A DNA stretch of 64,000 nucleotides from Veillonellaceae bacterium DNF00626 (GTDB taxonomy: Bacteria; Bacillota; Negativicutes; Veillonellales; Dialisteraceae). The DNA lies in assembly GCA_001553355.1 (NCBI GenBank), contig KQ960829.1:1-64000 (forward strand), written 5' to 3'. A program made the translations under genes and the position numbers. Numbering within the stretch: position 1 is the first letter of the stretch; each line of letters begins with the position of its first letter. This document shows positions 44,688-53,749 of this stretch, one piece after another. Below the pieces are notes generated by a model. It made no database searches and was not told where the DNA came from. It worked only from the letters and a program-made list of their open reading frames with translations.

Positions 44688-45101
44688 ATGTACATGACTG
44701 AACAAAGAAAAAGGCTATTTGAATTTTTTTGCCAACATCCTGATCGGATTATTTCCGCTAAGGAGTTGAAGAAAACATTAAATAAAGACGGTGAACCGCC
44801 CATCAGTATCAGTGCTATTTATCGAAATTTAGCCAAGCTTGAGAAAGACGGACTCATTCTCCGTATGGCAGGCAGAACGAATAGGGAAACGCTCTATCGC
44901 TTCGTTTCATCATCAAAGTGTGATAATAAGCTTCACATGACTTGCCTCTATTGCGGAAAAACATTTCATTTAGAAAAGGATTTATCTTTCCACATACAAA
45001 TGCAAGTATGGGATGCTAAAGATTTTCATATCAATTTAGAGAAAACCACCATGTACGGATTGTGTAAAAAATGCTTCATTGTAACAGCTCATCATGACTG
45101 A
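44688..45101 (+). CDS. Fur-family metalloregulator, probably Zur
   Basis: 137 residues. N-terminal winged helix (MTEQRKRLFEFFCQHPDRII ... SISAIYRNLAKLEKDGLILR) and a C-terminal dimerisation/metal domain with two CxxC pairs (MTCLYCGKTFHLE and YGLCKKCFIV) that hold structural zinc. Its position just before a zinc ABC operon favours Zur over Fur. A strong terminator follows, so it is mainly transcribed alone. Confidence 0.85.
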   Translation: MYMTEQRKRLFEFFCQHPDRIISAKELKKTLNKDGEPPISISAIYRNLAKLEKDGLILRMAGRTNRETLYRFVSSSKCDNKLHMTCLYCGKTFHLEKDLSFHIQMQVWDAKDFHINLEKTTMYGLCKKCFIVTAHHD

Positions 45102-45106
45102 CCATG

Positions 45107-45130
45107 CGCTCCTTGTTCGGGAGCGTTTTT
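45107..45130 (+). terminator. Terminator of the zur-like gene
   Basis: Stem CGCTCC/GGAGCG, loop TTGTTCG, then five T. Confidence 0.85.
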
Positions 45131-45191
45131 CATTTATGTTCACATAAAAATAAGTAAACATCTGTGTATTTCAAAAAGGAAAGGAGATTGT

Positions 45192-45500
45192 ATGTTGGTA
45201 ACGAAAAAATTGAGCGCCCTTTGTGTCAGCGCCGCATTAGTGCTTACCTTATCTCTCTCCTATTTTTTTATTGCTGAGGAGTTGAATCATCATTGTCCGG
45301 GGAATCACTGCACGGCTTGCAAGCAGCTCGACACTTGCCTTCAAACGATTTCCGCCTATTTCACCATTACAGATACAGGCGGTAACATCGCAAAGCTTCC
45401 AAGTGCTACCGTGATTTACACGACCATGTGTATCACTGCCACGTCGGCACTAATGCCAAGCCATACTCTGGTATCTCTTGGTGTAAAGCTGACAGATTAA
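45192..45500 (+). CDS. Small membrane or secreted protein with a Cys/His cluster
   Basis: 102 residues. An N-terminal hydrophobic segment (LSALCVSAALVLTLSLSYFF) is followed outside the membrane by ELNHHCPGNHCTACKQLDTC, which has the spacing HH-C-x3-H-C-x2-C-x4-C and could bind zinc. A second weakly hydrophobic stretch lies near residues 70-95. It leads the znu operon, 49 bases before znuA. The family is not recognised; a role in handling zinc at the cell surface is inferred from motif and context. Confidence 0.65.
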   Translation: MLVTKKLSALCVSAALVLTLSLSYFFIAEELNHHCPGNHCTACKQLDTCLQTISAYFTITDTGGNIAKLPSATVIYTTMCITATSALMPSHTLVSLGVKLTD

Positions 45501-45549
45501 CTGTTGCTTTATTATGAAAAAAGAAATATAACATATAGGAGGAATATTC

Positions 45550-46620
45550 ATGAAAAAATTAATAGCTTGTTTCATTGCCTGCTTTGTTGCCATCTTCGGT
45601 CTCACAGCTTGCATGAATAATAAAACAACGGAAGGAAATGCAAAAAAACAGTTGCAAATCGTATGTACAAATTTCCCGGCATATGACTTTGCTAAACACA
45701 TCGTTGGCGATAAAGCCAAAGTTACTTTACTCTTGAAGCCCGGTGCGGAGGCTCACAGTTATGAACCGTCACCGAAAGATATTCAGGAAATAGGCAAAAG
45801 TGATCTCTTCGTTTATGTCGGCGGAGATTCCGATGAATGGGTAGACGGTGTTTTGGACTCTATCGACAAGAGTCATTTAAAAACATTCAAAATGATGGAT
45901 GCCGTTACTCTTTTTGAAGAAGAAGTCGGCGAAGGTATGGAGCATGAACATCATCATGATGACAAGGATAAACATCATGACGAAGATGAACATGATCATG
46001 ACCATGACAAAGATCATCACCATGACGATAAAGACAAACACGAACATGAACATGAACACGGTCACGAACATGAGCATGAAGAAGAAGGTCCGGAAATGGA
46101 TGAACATGTATGGACATCTCCTGTCAATGCTATCAAGATCGTAAAAGCTTTGGAGGAAAATATTTCTTCTTTGGACAAAGACAATGCAGATACATACAAG
46201 AAAAATGCTGATGCATACATTAAGAAATTGGAAAAATTGGACAAAGATTTCCGTGATGTTATCTCAAATTCGAAGAGAAAAGAAATCATCGTCGGTGATC
46301 GTTTCCCCTTCCTTTATTTCGTAAAAGAATACGGTCTGAAGTATTATGCCGCTTTCCCGGGATGCTCCACCAATACGGAAGCTAATCCGGCTACTGTCGC
46401 TTTCTTGATTGATAAGGTAAAAGAGGATAAAATTCCTACTGTTTTCCACATCGAAATGTCCAACGAGCAAATGAGTAAATCTATTGCCGAAGCAACCGGC
46501 GCTAAGAATGAATTACTCAATGCTGTTCACAATATCACTGATGAACAATTCAAAAACAATGTGGGATATATTGAATTGATGGAACACAATGTAAAGGTGC
46601 TGAAGGAGGCACTCAACTAA
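45550..46620 (+). CDS. znuA: Zinc ABC transporter substrate-binding lipoprotein
   Basis: 356 residues. Lipobox GLTAC (mature Cys at about 21), then a cluster A-I metal-binding domain: KVTLLLKPGAEAHSYEPSPK (first His ligand) and the DRFPFLYFVKEYGLKYYAAF block. Between residues about 133 and 180 lies a loop almost wholly of His, Asp, Glu and Lys, the usual zinc-collecting loop of ZnuA, here long. It delivers zinc to ZnuBC. AGGAGG precedes the start; it overlaps znuC by one base (TAATG). Confidence 0.93.
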   Translation: MKKLIACFIACFVAIFGLTACMNNKTTEGNAKKQLQIVCTNFPAYDFAKHIVGDKAKVTLLLKPGAEAHSYEPSPKDIQEIGKSDLFVYVGGDSDEWVDGVLDSIDKSHLKTFKMMDAVTLFEEEVGEGMEHEHHHDDKDKHHDEDEHDHDHDKDHHHDDKDKHEHEHEHGHEHEHEEEGPEMDEHVWTSPVNAIKIVKALEENISSLDKDNADTYKKNADAYIKKLEKLDKDFRDVISNSKRKEIIVGDRFPFLYFVKEYGLKYYAAFPGCSTNTEANPATVAFLIDKVKEDKIPTVFHIEMSNEQMSKSIAEATGAKNELLNAVHNITDEQFKNNVGYIELMEHNVKVLKEALN

Positions 46621-47330
46621 TGAGTTTATTGACATGCCGCCATATATCTATGGCTTATGAAGGAAAAAATGTATTTACTGATGTAGATTTCACCGTAAAT
46701 TCCGGTGACTACTTGGGTATTGTCGGCGAAAACGGTGCCGGAAAAAGTACCTTGGTAAAAGGTCTCCTCCAAATGAAAAAGCCGTCTGCCGGTGAAATTA
46801 TCGTTGGCGACGGTTTGAAATCCACGGAAATAGGCTATTTACCTCAGCAGACAGCTGTACAAAAAGATTTTCCTGCCAGCGTGTGGGAGGTGGTTCTCTC
46901 CGGTCGACTGAACCATTGCGGCATGTCACCTTTTTATCGTTCCGCAGATAAAGAAGATGCCTTGGAAAAAATGGAACTCTTAGGCATCAGTCATCTGAAA
47001 AAACGATGTTATAGAGATCTCTCCGGTGGTCAGCAGCAACGGGTACTCCTTGCCCGTGCACTCTGCGCCACCGGGAAGCTTCTCCTTTTAGATGAACCGG
47101 TCACCGGTCTTGATCCTATTATGGCAAAAGAATTATACAAAATTATCAAAAGATGCCTTACTGAATTAGGTATCACCGTCATCATGGTTTCTCATGATAT
47201 CCACGGTACATTAAATGAAGTCAATCATATTCTTCACTTAGCCAATGGATCACAACAATTTTTCGGCACTACCGAAGATTACCTGCAAAGCGATGTAGGA
47301 AAAAGATTTATCGGAAGGGAGACATTATGA
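46620..47330 (+). CDS. znuC: Zinc ABC transporter ATPase
   Basis: 236 residues; Walker A GENGAGKST, signature [15 protein letters not shown], Walker B LLLLDEPVTGLD, H-loop VSHDIHG. Short and compact, as is usual for the ZnuC/MntB class. Overlaps znuB by 4 bases. Confidence 0.93.
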   Translation: MSLLTCRHISMAYEGKNVFTDVDFTVNSGDYLGIVGENGAGKSTLVKGLLQMKKPSAGEIIVGDGLKSTEIGYLPQQTAVQKDFPASVWEVVLSGRLNHCGMSPFYRSADKEDALEKMELLGISHLKKRCYRDLSGGQQQRVLLARALCATGKLLLLDEPVTGLDPIMAKELYKIIKRCLTELGITVIMVSHDIHGTLNEVNHILHLANGSQQFFGTTEDYLQSDVGKRFIGRETL

Positions 47331-48151
47331 GTTTACTATTCGAAATGTTAAATTACCCCTTCATGGTTCGAGCCATTGTCGTAGGCTGCTTGGTATCCCT
47401 TTGCGCTTCGCTCTTAGGTACCAGCCTCGTTCTCAAAAGATACTCCATGATAGGTGACGGTTTATCTCATGTAGGCTTTGCTTCATTAGCCATCGCTTAC
47501 GCCTTTCATATGGCGCCCCTATCCGTATCCATACCGGTCTGCATCATTGCAGCCTTTTTCCTTTTACAAATAAAAGATAGCTCACGGATCAAAGGAGATT
47601 CTGCTACGGCTCTACTTTGTAGCGGTGCTCTCGCCATCGGCGTCATGACTATCTCCCTCACCACGGGCATGAATACAGACGTATGCAACTACATGTTTGG
47701 CAGTATACTGGCCATGAGCGCCGCTGACGTAAAACTGTCCGTCATATTAAGCCTCGTAGTAGTCGCACTCTTTATTCTATTTTATAATCGCATCTTTTCC
47801 GTTACCTTTGACGAAGCTTTTGCCTCCGCCACCGGTATACGGACAAGACTATATAATATGATTATCGCCTTACTGACGGCTATCACCATCGTCTTAGGCA
47901 TGAGAATGATGGGCGCACTCCTTATTTCAAGCCTCATCGTATTTCCATCCCTTACCGCGATGCAGCTTTGCCGGCGATTCAAATCAACGATTATCCTCTC
48001 AGCCATACTATCCGTCTTCTGTTTCATCGTAGGCATTACTATTTCCTACGTCGGATCAGTACCGACCGGAGCTTGTATCGTCGTCACCGACATCGTCCTT
48101 CTCTTTGTCGCCATAGGCCTGCGCAAAATGAAAGAAGGTTTTCATTCATGA
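47327..48151 (+). CDS. znuB: Zinc ABC transporter permease
   Basis: 274 residues with eight or so membrane helices; the ABC-3 family start LNYPFMVRAIVVGCLVSLCA, SMIGDGLSHVGFASLAIAYA and the coupling region DEAFASATGIRTRLYNMIIA are clear. Its stop overlaps the start of the following lipoprotein gene (ATGA). Confidence 0.93.
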   Translation: MSLLFEMLNYPFMVRAIVVGCLVSLCASLLGTSLVLKRYSMIGDGLSHVGFASLAIAYAFHMAPLSVSIPVCIIAAFFLLQIKDSSRIKGDSATALLCSGALAIGVMTISLTTGMNTDVCNYMFGSILAMSAADVKLSVILSLVVVALFILFYNRIFSVTFDEAFASATGIRTRLYNMIIALLTAITIVLGMRMMGALLISSLIVFPSLTAMQLCRRFKSTIILSAILSVFCFIVGITISYVGSVPTGACIVVTDIVLLFVAIGLRKMKEGFHS

Positions 48152-48837
48152 AAAAAGGAATTCTTCTCCTCGCACTCTTTCCACTCCTGCTCATAAACGG
48201 CTGCGGACTATTTGACAAAAACAATGACCCGCCGCCGGATACACCGCAAATTATCACAAGAAAAACGGTGGAAAATGAAAAAGCCAAGGAGCAAAGCACC
48301 AATGACGCAACCGCGTCCACAGACAATGCGGAAGAGTCCACCCCGGACAACACCGGCACATCACCGGCCGATCCGGCTATACAAAGTACAAATAAGGAGA
48401 AGAAAAAATATCCTATCTTTGAATACCCCTACACCATTGCCGACGACCGTCAAACCTTCGACTATAACAACGTAGACATCGTCGTAGGTGACAAAAGATA
48501 CATGACGCAAATCAACGACTGGTATATGAACTTCCGAGATTACAAAAATAAAACCGTCATCATCGAAGGCTACTACCTTGCGATCAACGGTCATCACTTT
48601 GTCGGAAGAAACGGGCCCACCTGCCCTTACTGCACCGGCGGATATGTAGATTTTGAATTTACATCAGACCAAGACTTCAGCGGCTATGAACCGGCCTCCA
48701 CATGGATCCGCGTCTACGGCATCCTCAGAGAAGCCACCGTACGCCTCAACGATCACGTCACCGCCCCCTTCTATCACTTAGAAGCAGTAAAAGTAGAGAA
48801 AATGCCCCAAGAAGGCATCGGTACCATCGTAGATTAA
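48148..48837 (+). CDS. Lipoprotein of the znu operon, OB-fold/DUF1980-like C-terminus
   Basis: 229 residues from the ATG at 48148, which overlaps the znuB stop by 4 bases. Lipobox LLINGC, a Pro/Thr/Asn-rich linker (about 25-90), then a folded domain: YKNKTVIIEGYYLAINGHHF, VGRNGPTCPYCTGGYVDFEF, and WIRVYGILREATVRLNDHVT. The CPYC pair in a beta-rich context recalls the DUF1980/TIGR03943 group, which is often found with zinc-regulated genes. A zinc-linked role is inferred from operon position. Confidence 0.75.
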   Translation: MKKGILLLALFPLLLINGCGLFDKNNDPPPDTPQIITRKTVENEKAKEQSTNDATASTDNAEESTPDNTGTSPADPAIQSTNKEKKKYPIFEYPYTIADDRQTFDYNNVDIVVGDKRYMTQINDWYMNFRDYKNKTVIIEGYYLAINGHHFVGRNGPTCPYCTGGYVDFEFTSDQDFSGYEPASTWIRVYGILREATVRLNDHVTAPFYHLEAVKVEKMPQEGIGTIVD

Positions 48838-48863
48838 AACAAATAAATGACACAAAATACCCA

Positions 48864-48907
48864 CAAAAAAACGATAACAGCGTAATAGCACCGTTATCGT
48901 TTTTTAT
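48864..48907. terminator. Convergent terminator between the znu and pps operons
   Basis: Stem AACGATAAC/GTTATCGTT with A and T tracts on both sides; serves both convergent operons. Confidence 0.85.
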
Positions 48908-48910
48908 TTA

Positions 48911-49738
48911 TTAATATTTATTTCCATATAATTCCTTATTTCTTTGCACGATGGAAATAATTCTTCCTGCCGTTTCTTCGATGGCTTTATTAGACACGTC
49001 AATAACCATACAATGCAATTGCCGCATGACTTCTTTAGCATAAGCAAGTTCATCTTGAATTCGATCGATGTCCGTGTAGTTTGCCGTACCGGAGAAGCCC
49101 AAGGCTTTCATTCGTTCGCTCCGTATGGAGTTCAGTTTATACGGATCAATGACTAAGCCGATAATGCGATAGGGCGGAATGTGAAATATTTCTTCCGGCA
49201 GTTGCACTTCAGGCACTAAAGGCAAATTGGCTACTTTGATGCGTTTGTGTGCCAAGTACATGGACAGCGGCGTTTTTGATGTACGTGATACGCCGATAAG
49301 TACGACATCTGCTGTTTTGAAGCCTGCCGGATTTTTTCCGTCATCATAGCGCACAGCAAATTCTATGGCTTCTACTTTTTTGAAATATTCTTCGTCTAAG
49401 CGATGAATAATCCCCGGTTTCATACGTGGTTCTGCACCAACGGTTTCGGTGACCATATTCATCATAGGCCCTAAGATATCTACATAATGTACATTTTTCC
49501 CTTTTGCCAAAATTTCAAAGTGTTTCCTCAGTTCCGGATTCACTAAGGTGTGGCATACCATAGCGCCTCTTTCTGCGGCTTCGTCAATAATTTTTTCAAT
49601 TTGTTCAACATGACGAATAAAGGGTACTCGATGAATTTCAATGTCTTGTTCATATTGTCCGATAGTCGCTTTAGCTACGCTTTCTGCTGTTTCACCAAGG
49701 GAATCGGACACTACATAAATTGCCGGAATTTGCGCCAT
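48911..49738 (-). CDS. ppsR: PEP synthase / PPDK regulatory protein (bifunctional kinase-phosphorylase)
   Basis: 275 residues, DUF299 family. PAIYVVSDSLGETAESVAKA at the start, the P-loop-like VLIGVSRTSKTPLSMYLAHK (about 150-169) and LGFSGTANYTDIDRIQDELA are diagnostic. Such enzymes inactivate PEP synthase or pyruvate phosphate dikinase by ADP-dependent phosphorylation and reactivate it by phosphorolysis. Here the target is the ppsA product of the same operon. Confidence 0.9.
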   Translation of the reverse strand: MAQIPAIYVVSDSLGETAESVAKATIGQYEQDIEIHRVPFIRHVEQIEKIIDEAAERGAMVCHTLVNPELRKHFEILAKGKNVHYVDILGPMMNMVTETVGAEPRMKPGIIHRLDEEYFKKVEAIEFAVRYDDGKNPAGFKTADVVLIGVSRTSKTPLSMYLAHKRIKVANLPLVPEVQLPEEIFHIPPYRIIGLVIDPYKLNSIRSERMKALGFSGTANYTDIDRIQDELAYAKEVMRQLHCMVIDVSNKAIEETAGRIISIVQRNKELYGNKY

Positions 49739-49739
49739 A

Positions 49740-50396
49740 TTATTTCTTACCCCCTTTTCCTAATTCAAGAAATAGTCTGGTTATATTCGTTTTGGATACT
49801 CGTCCCATAAGAATGAATTTCTTTTCCCCGTTAATTTCTCTAAATTCACCAACGGGTAGGCAGTCTATTTCATAATCAATCAGTTTTTGGGCAATGGATA
49901 TTAATTCTTCTTCCGGCTCAGCATAAATCATCTTGGATTTTGATGTCATTACCATGGAAATAGGCATTTTATTCAAATCTTCTCTTCCCATAGCAGCTTT
50001 TAGAAGATCTTTTCGTGATACAACACCTTGAATATTATCTTTTTTGCCGACAAATAATGTACCTATATCTTCAGTAAACAGGAGAACAGCTGCGTCGTAG
50101 GCATTGGATTCCGCCGTAACTAGAACCGGTCTTGACATGAAGTCTTCTGCTTTGTAGGATTTCACTTCCACCGCCACCGGGTCTTCTCCACCACCTAAGT
50201 AGTAATAGCCCAAACGGCGTCTTGCAGCAATAACTTCACCGGATAGAAGTACGGCTAAATCCCCTCGAAGAGCACTGCGTGTGACATGCAAGCGTTCTGC
50301 AATGATTTCTCCTGTGATGGGGCCGTCTTCCCGCACAATGCGGGTAATTTCTTTTTGTCTGGGTGTAAGCTGCATAACAAGCCTTCTTTCTATCAA
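49740..50396 (-). CDS. CcpN-type transcriptional repressor (HTH plus two CBS domains)
   Basis: 218 residues. N-terminal winged helix (LTPRQKEITRIVREDGPITG EIIAERLHVTRSALRGDLAV) and two CBS domains (about 83-140 and 147-212, with MSRPVLVTAESNAYDAAVLL and ISMVMTSKSKMIYAEPEEEL). CcpN represses gluconeogenic genes in Bacillus and senses nucleotides. It sits between ppsA and ppsR, so it most likely regulates this operon. Confidence 0.88.
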   Translation of the reverse strand: MIERRLVMQLTPRQKEITRIVREDGPITGEIIAERLHVTRSALRGDLAVLLSGEVIAARRRLGYYYLGGGEDPVAVEVKSYKAEDFMSRPVLVTAESNAYDAAVLLFTEDIGTLFVGKKDNIQGVVSRKDLLKAAMGREDLNKMPISMVMTSKSKMIYAEPEEELISIAQKLIDYEIDCLPVGEFREINGEKKFILMGRVSKTNITRLFLELGKGGKK

Positions 50397-50429
50397 CTCA
50401 AATGCTTCGGATATGTAAAATAATATCTA

Positions 50430-52817
50430 TTAAATATTATAATCTTCTTGGTCAATTTTTCCACGCCCTGTGGCAGCATTCAAAATAATTCTTTGTTCTA
50501 ATTGTGCCACATTGAGTTTTGTTTTCTTTACCATATCCGGATTAACGGAAATGCAGTCGATTCCGCTTTCTACTAAAAATTCAGTGAAATCAGGATATAC
50601 TGATGGCGCTTGTCCGCAAATGGACACGATTTTTCCGTCTTTGTGTGCTGTTTTAATCAAGTAGTAGATAGCTCGTTTAACGGCTAAGTTTCTTTCGTCA
50701 AATAGAGCTGCCACGGTATCGTTATTTCTATCACAGCCAAGGGTAAGCATCGTCAAATCATTGGAGCCGATGGAGTATCCGTCGACAAATTGATTAAATT
50801 GATCGGCTAAGATAATATTCGCCGGAATTTCTGCCATAAGGAAAAGTTTGAAATCAGGCCCTCTTTCTAAGCCTTCTTCTTTCATAATGGCTACGATTTT
50901 AGCTGCTTCATCTATTGTACGGCAGAAAGGTATCATGCAATTCAGATTTTTCAGTCCGTATTCTTCTCGTACTTTTTTGACAGCTTTAAGCTCCAAACGG
51001 AAAGCGGCGGTATATTTCGGATCATAGTATCTGGATGCACCACGCCAGCCTAAAAGATCTGCCGGTTCAAGAGGTTCGTAGGTTTCTCCCCCTTTAAGGT
51101 TACGATATTCCCCTGATTTGAAATCGGAGAAACGCAAGGTCACCGGCCGTGATCCCATAGCACGACACACTTTGCTGATTCCTTCTGCAAGCATATCAAT
51201 AACTTTTTCCGGTCTGCCGGTTTCGATGAGATAAAGCGGATGTTCGTGAATAAAGGTCGTCCAAATAAATTCTTCTCTCATAAGACCGATTCCGTCACAG
51301 GGAAGGTTCGCATAGCGATCAGCTAAGTCCGGATCGCCTAAGTTCATGAGTATTTTTGTGCCTGTGGGCGGGAAATATTCAGCAGCGGCGATTATATTTC
51401 CTTTAGGTGCTTCTTCTTTTTTCACCAAATCTGCCACAATGCCGTCATAAACGATACCGTTTTGTGCGTCAATGGTTACTTCTTGTCCCGTACGAAGAAC
51501 TTCGGTGGCTTCCACGCTTCGACTCTTCGTTCCTACAACGCACGGAATGCCCAATTCTCGGGATACGATGGACGCATGACAAGTCATTCCGCCGGCATCT
51601 GTCACAATAGCTACGGCTTTTTTCATCGCCGGTACCCAATCGGGAGACGTCATGGTCGTAACTAAAATTTCCCCTTCATTAAACTGCTCGATATCTTCCG
51701 GATTTGTGATGACATGGCATACACCGGATGTCATACCCGGACTGGCAGGAAGCCCTTTAACCAATACCTTATGTTCTGTCGTTAGGTTTTTCATTTCCTT
51801 TTTAGCACCTTTCTCTTTTCCCTTTTTATTCGACCACACCGTTTCAGGCCGCGCTTGCAAAATCCAAATCCGATCTTTATGATCAATAGCCCATTCCATA
51901 TCCATATAGCAACCATAATGTTTTTCAATGCGTTTCGCAAAAGTGGCCAATTTGGCGATTTGTTCATCTGTCATCACTTGCGCCGTAGCCAATTCGTCAG
52001 GCACACGCCGTTCTTCTACATCGCCGCCCTCTTTGCGTACCAACTGGATTGCTTTATCATTGATTCTCCGTGATTTGATATCTAATGTTTCCTTATCTAC
52101 CACGAAATTATCCGGTGTCACCGTACCTTGCACCACATATTCACCAAGCCCCCAAGAGCCTTCTATCATGATAGTATCATCCGCACCGGTCACTAAATCC
52201 ACCGTGAACATGACGCCGGACACTTTCGAATCCGCCATCATCTGCACAGCCGCAGACAACGCTACATTCTCATGATCAAAATGTTTCTTTGCCCGATAAT
52301 ATACAGCTCTATCGGTAAATGTGGACGCATAACATTCCTTCACCTTCTGAATCACCATATCCCGTCCGGTGACATTCAAATAAGTTTCCTGCTGACCGGC
52401 AAAAGACGCATCAGGCAAATCTTCCGCTGTCGCCGATGAACGAACAGCCACAAAAGGAGCTTTTTCCCCTACCTTCTTTGCCAATTTATCATATGCCTTT
52501 CCAATCGTATCCGCTAAATCCTTCGGCATTTCTGCTGCACAGATACTTTCACGAATTTTCGTGCATACATCATGAAGCTCCACCGAATCTTCCACATCGG
52601 ATAAATCCTGTAAAAACTCATGTATTCGCTGATTCTGTCCGGTTTTTTCCATGAAATAGCGATAAGCTGTTGCCGTTGTCGCAAAACCATAAGGCACCGG
52701 CACATCGACAGAAAACGTCAATTCCCCCAACGATGACGATTTACCGCCTACCAGTCCTACATCACTTCGACGCAATTCGTCAAACCACAAAACATAAGCA
52801 CTTTCTCGCTTGTCCAT
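50430..52817 (-). CDS. ppsA: Phosphoenolpyruvate synthase
   Basis: 795 residues from the second of two adjacent ATGs (52817; MDKRESAYVLWFDELRRSDV), five bases from AGGAGG. ATP-grasp domain first (VGGKSSSLGELT, AVRSSATAEDLPDASFAGQQ ETYLNV), then the swivelling phosphohistidine domain (TDAGGMTCHASIVSRELGIP, His as phosphoryl carrier), then the PEP/pyruvate barrel (DGIGLMREEF ... GSNDLTMLTLG CDR). Makes PEP from pyruvate and ATP for gluconeogenesis. First gene of ppsA-ccpN-ppsR. Confidence 0.94.
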   Translation of the reverse strand: MDKRESAYVLWFDELRRSDVGLVGGKSSSLGELTFSVDVPVPYGFATTATAYRYFMEKTGQNQRIHEFLQDLSDVEDSVELHDVCTKIRESICAAEMPKDLADTIGKAYDKLAKKVGEKAPFVAVRSSATAEDLPDASFAGQQETYLNVTGRDMVIQKVKECYASTFTDRAVYYRAKKHFDHENVALSAAVQMMADSKVSGVMFTVDLVTGADDTIMIEGSWGLGEYVVQGTVTPDNFVVDKETLDIKSRRINDKAIQLVRKEGGDVEERRVPDELATAQVMTDEQIAKLATFAKRIEKHYGCYMDMEWAIDHKDRIWILQARPETVWSNKKGKEKGAKKEMKNLTTEHKVLVKGLPASPGMTSGVCHVITNPEDIEQFNEGEILVTTMTSPDWVPAMKKAVAIVTDAGGMTCHASIVSRELGIPCVVGTKSRSVEATEVLRTGQEVTIDAQNGIVYDGIVADLVKKEEAPKGNIIAAAEYFPPTGTKILMNLGDPDLADRYANLPCDGIGLMREEFIWTTFIHEHPLYLIETGRPEKVIDMLAEGISKVCRAMGSRPVTLRFSDFKSGEYRNLKGGETYEPLEPADLLGWRGASRYYDPKYTAAFRLELKAVKKVREEYGLKNLNCMIPFCRTIDEAAKIVAIMKEEGLERGPDFKLFLMAEIPANIILADQFNQFVDGYSIGSNDLTMLTLGCDRNNDTVAALFDERNLAVKRAIYYLIKTAHKDGKIVSICGQAPSVYPDFTEFLVESGIDCISVNPDMVKKTKLNVAQLEQRIILNAATGRGKIDQEDYNI

Positions 52818-52849
52818 CATATCCTCCTTGAACTGCATTGTATATAAAT

Positions 52850-52906
52850 GTATACTTAAAAACCATTGTTCCTCATTATAGTATACTTTTAATCACACAA
52901 AGTCAA
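52850..52906 (-). promoter_or_regulatory. ppsA promoter with paired GTATACTT sites
   Basis: Minus strand TTGACT (52901-52906), 17-base spacer, TACTAT (52878-52883). On the plus strand GTATACTT occurs at 52850-52857 and 52881-52888, 31 bp apart, about three helical turns; the second overlaps the -10. Candidate binding sites for the CcpN-like repressor of the operon. Confidence 0.45.
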
Positions 52907-53007
52907 GGAGAAAGAAAACATTTTATTACTATTTTATTGATAAAAAAATATGTTTTTTCATTTTATCGTGAAAATAAACGTATCCTTCGTTATTCATATT
53001 TTTTATA

Positions 53008-53133
53008 AAAACTACCATAAAAAACCACATACAAAAACGGTGATTTCCTTATCACAGAAAACCACCGTTCTTTTATTTCCGTGGCACACGCTCACCACGA
53101 TTATGAATGAAATACTTCACTGCCACCGTCACA
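53008..53133. repeat. Left copy of a 126-bp direct repeat (3' end of the 173-residue gene)
   Basis: Matches 53750-53875 at 124 of 126 positions (differences at 53097 and 53117). It holds the last ~20 codons of the gene at 53815-54336 plus its terminator (53036-53069), cut from the rest of that gene, and supplies the stop codon of the DUF2442 gene. Confidence 0.95.
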
Positions 53134-53377
53134 CATTCTTCCCATAATAATAAAGCTCATCACAAGATAAATCTATATAATCATTCCAACTGATTCCATA
53201 TCCACCGGGATCCACCTTCACCTGGTCAAATAAACCTTGCACCGTCACTAAATCCTTAAAAGGATCCCATTTAGCCAAAAGAGGTTTTATATGATAAATT
53301 TTTCTTTCCCCATTATCAAACTCCACAAACAGACGATAATTTTCCAATGGTGTAACTTCTCGAACTTTATGAAACAT
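53129..53377 (-). CDS. DUF2442-family protein
   Basis: 82 residues: LENYRLFVEFDNGERKIYHI, KPLLAKWDPFKDLVTVQGLF, GYGISWNDYIDLSCDELYYY. The PLENYRLFVxFDNGExR pattern and GIxWNDxxDLSxDELY end are those of DUF2442. Such genes nearly always accompany a DUF4160 gene, and the pair has been suggested to be toxin-antitoxin-like without firm proof. The last codons and stop lie in the duplicated 126-bp repeat. Confidence 0.85.
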   Translation of the reverse strand: MFHKVREVTPLENYRLFVEFDNGERKIYHIKPLLAKWDPFKDLVTVQGLFDQVKVDPGGYGISWNDYIDLSCDELYYYGKNV

Positions 53378-53402
53378 TTCTCTTCACCATCCTTTACCAA
53401 AA

Positions 53403-53657
53403 TTATTCCAACGGTGGCAATTTAATAAACTTTTGCGTATTCCATATCCTAAGTAATGCATCTTGATGCTGCTTAGCCCATTCTTGCACAAGTCCCTGAG
53501 CTTTAACCGGCAAATCCCCCTCCATCATTTGAAGTGTCTTAATATCAAACACTCCCATATATTCGCCATAAACAACATGAAAATGTGGCGGATTATGTTC
53601 TGCTTGTTGAAAATACATTTTTATAACAAGTCCGTAGAATTTAGCAATTATCGGCAT
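53403..53657 (-). CDS. DUF4160-family protein
   Basis: 84 residues from the ATG at 53657 (MPIIAKFYGLVIKMYF), six bases after GGAGG. The family core IKMYFQQAEHNPPHFHVVYG is complete, with the conserved HNPPHFHV. It precedes the DUF2442 gene by 25 bases in the same direction. Partner gene of a putative toxin-antitoxin or small regulatory pair. Confidence 0.88.
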   Translation of the reverse strand: MPIIAKFYGLVIKMYFQQAEHNPPHFHVVYGEYMGVFDIKTLQMMEGDLPVKAQGLVQEWAKQHQDALLRIWNTQKFIKLPPLE

Positions 53658-53749
53658 TTTCTTCCCTCCATATCTAATTATATTATGTCCTATCATGCAT
53701 GATAAATCAAGAAAACACCATCAGATTCTATTTTCTATGATCAAAAACC

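Noticed and set aside
45877-46289. His- or Met-rich frames on the minus strand opposite znuA
   Set aside because: Mirror images of the His/Asp-rich loop of ZnuA.
47968-48147. 60-codon upstream extension of the znu-operon lipoprotein
   Set aside because: It would cover the end of znuB and bury the lipoprotein signal peptide; the ATG at 48148 is placed for coupling.
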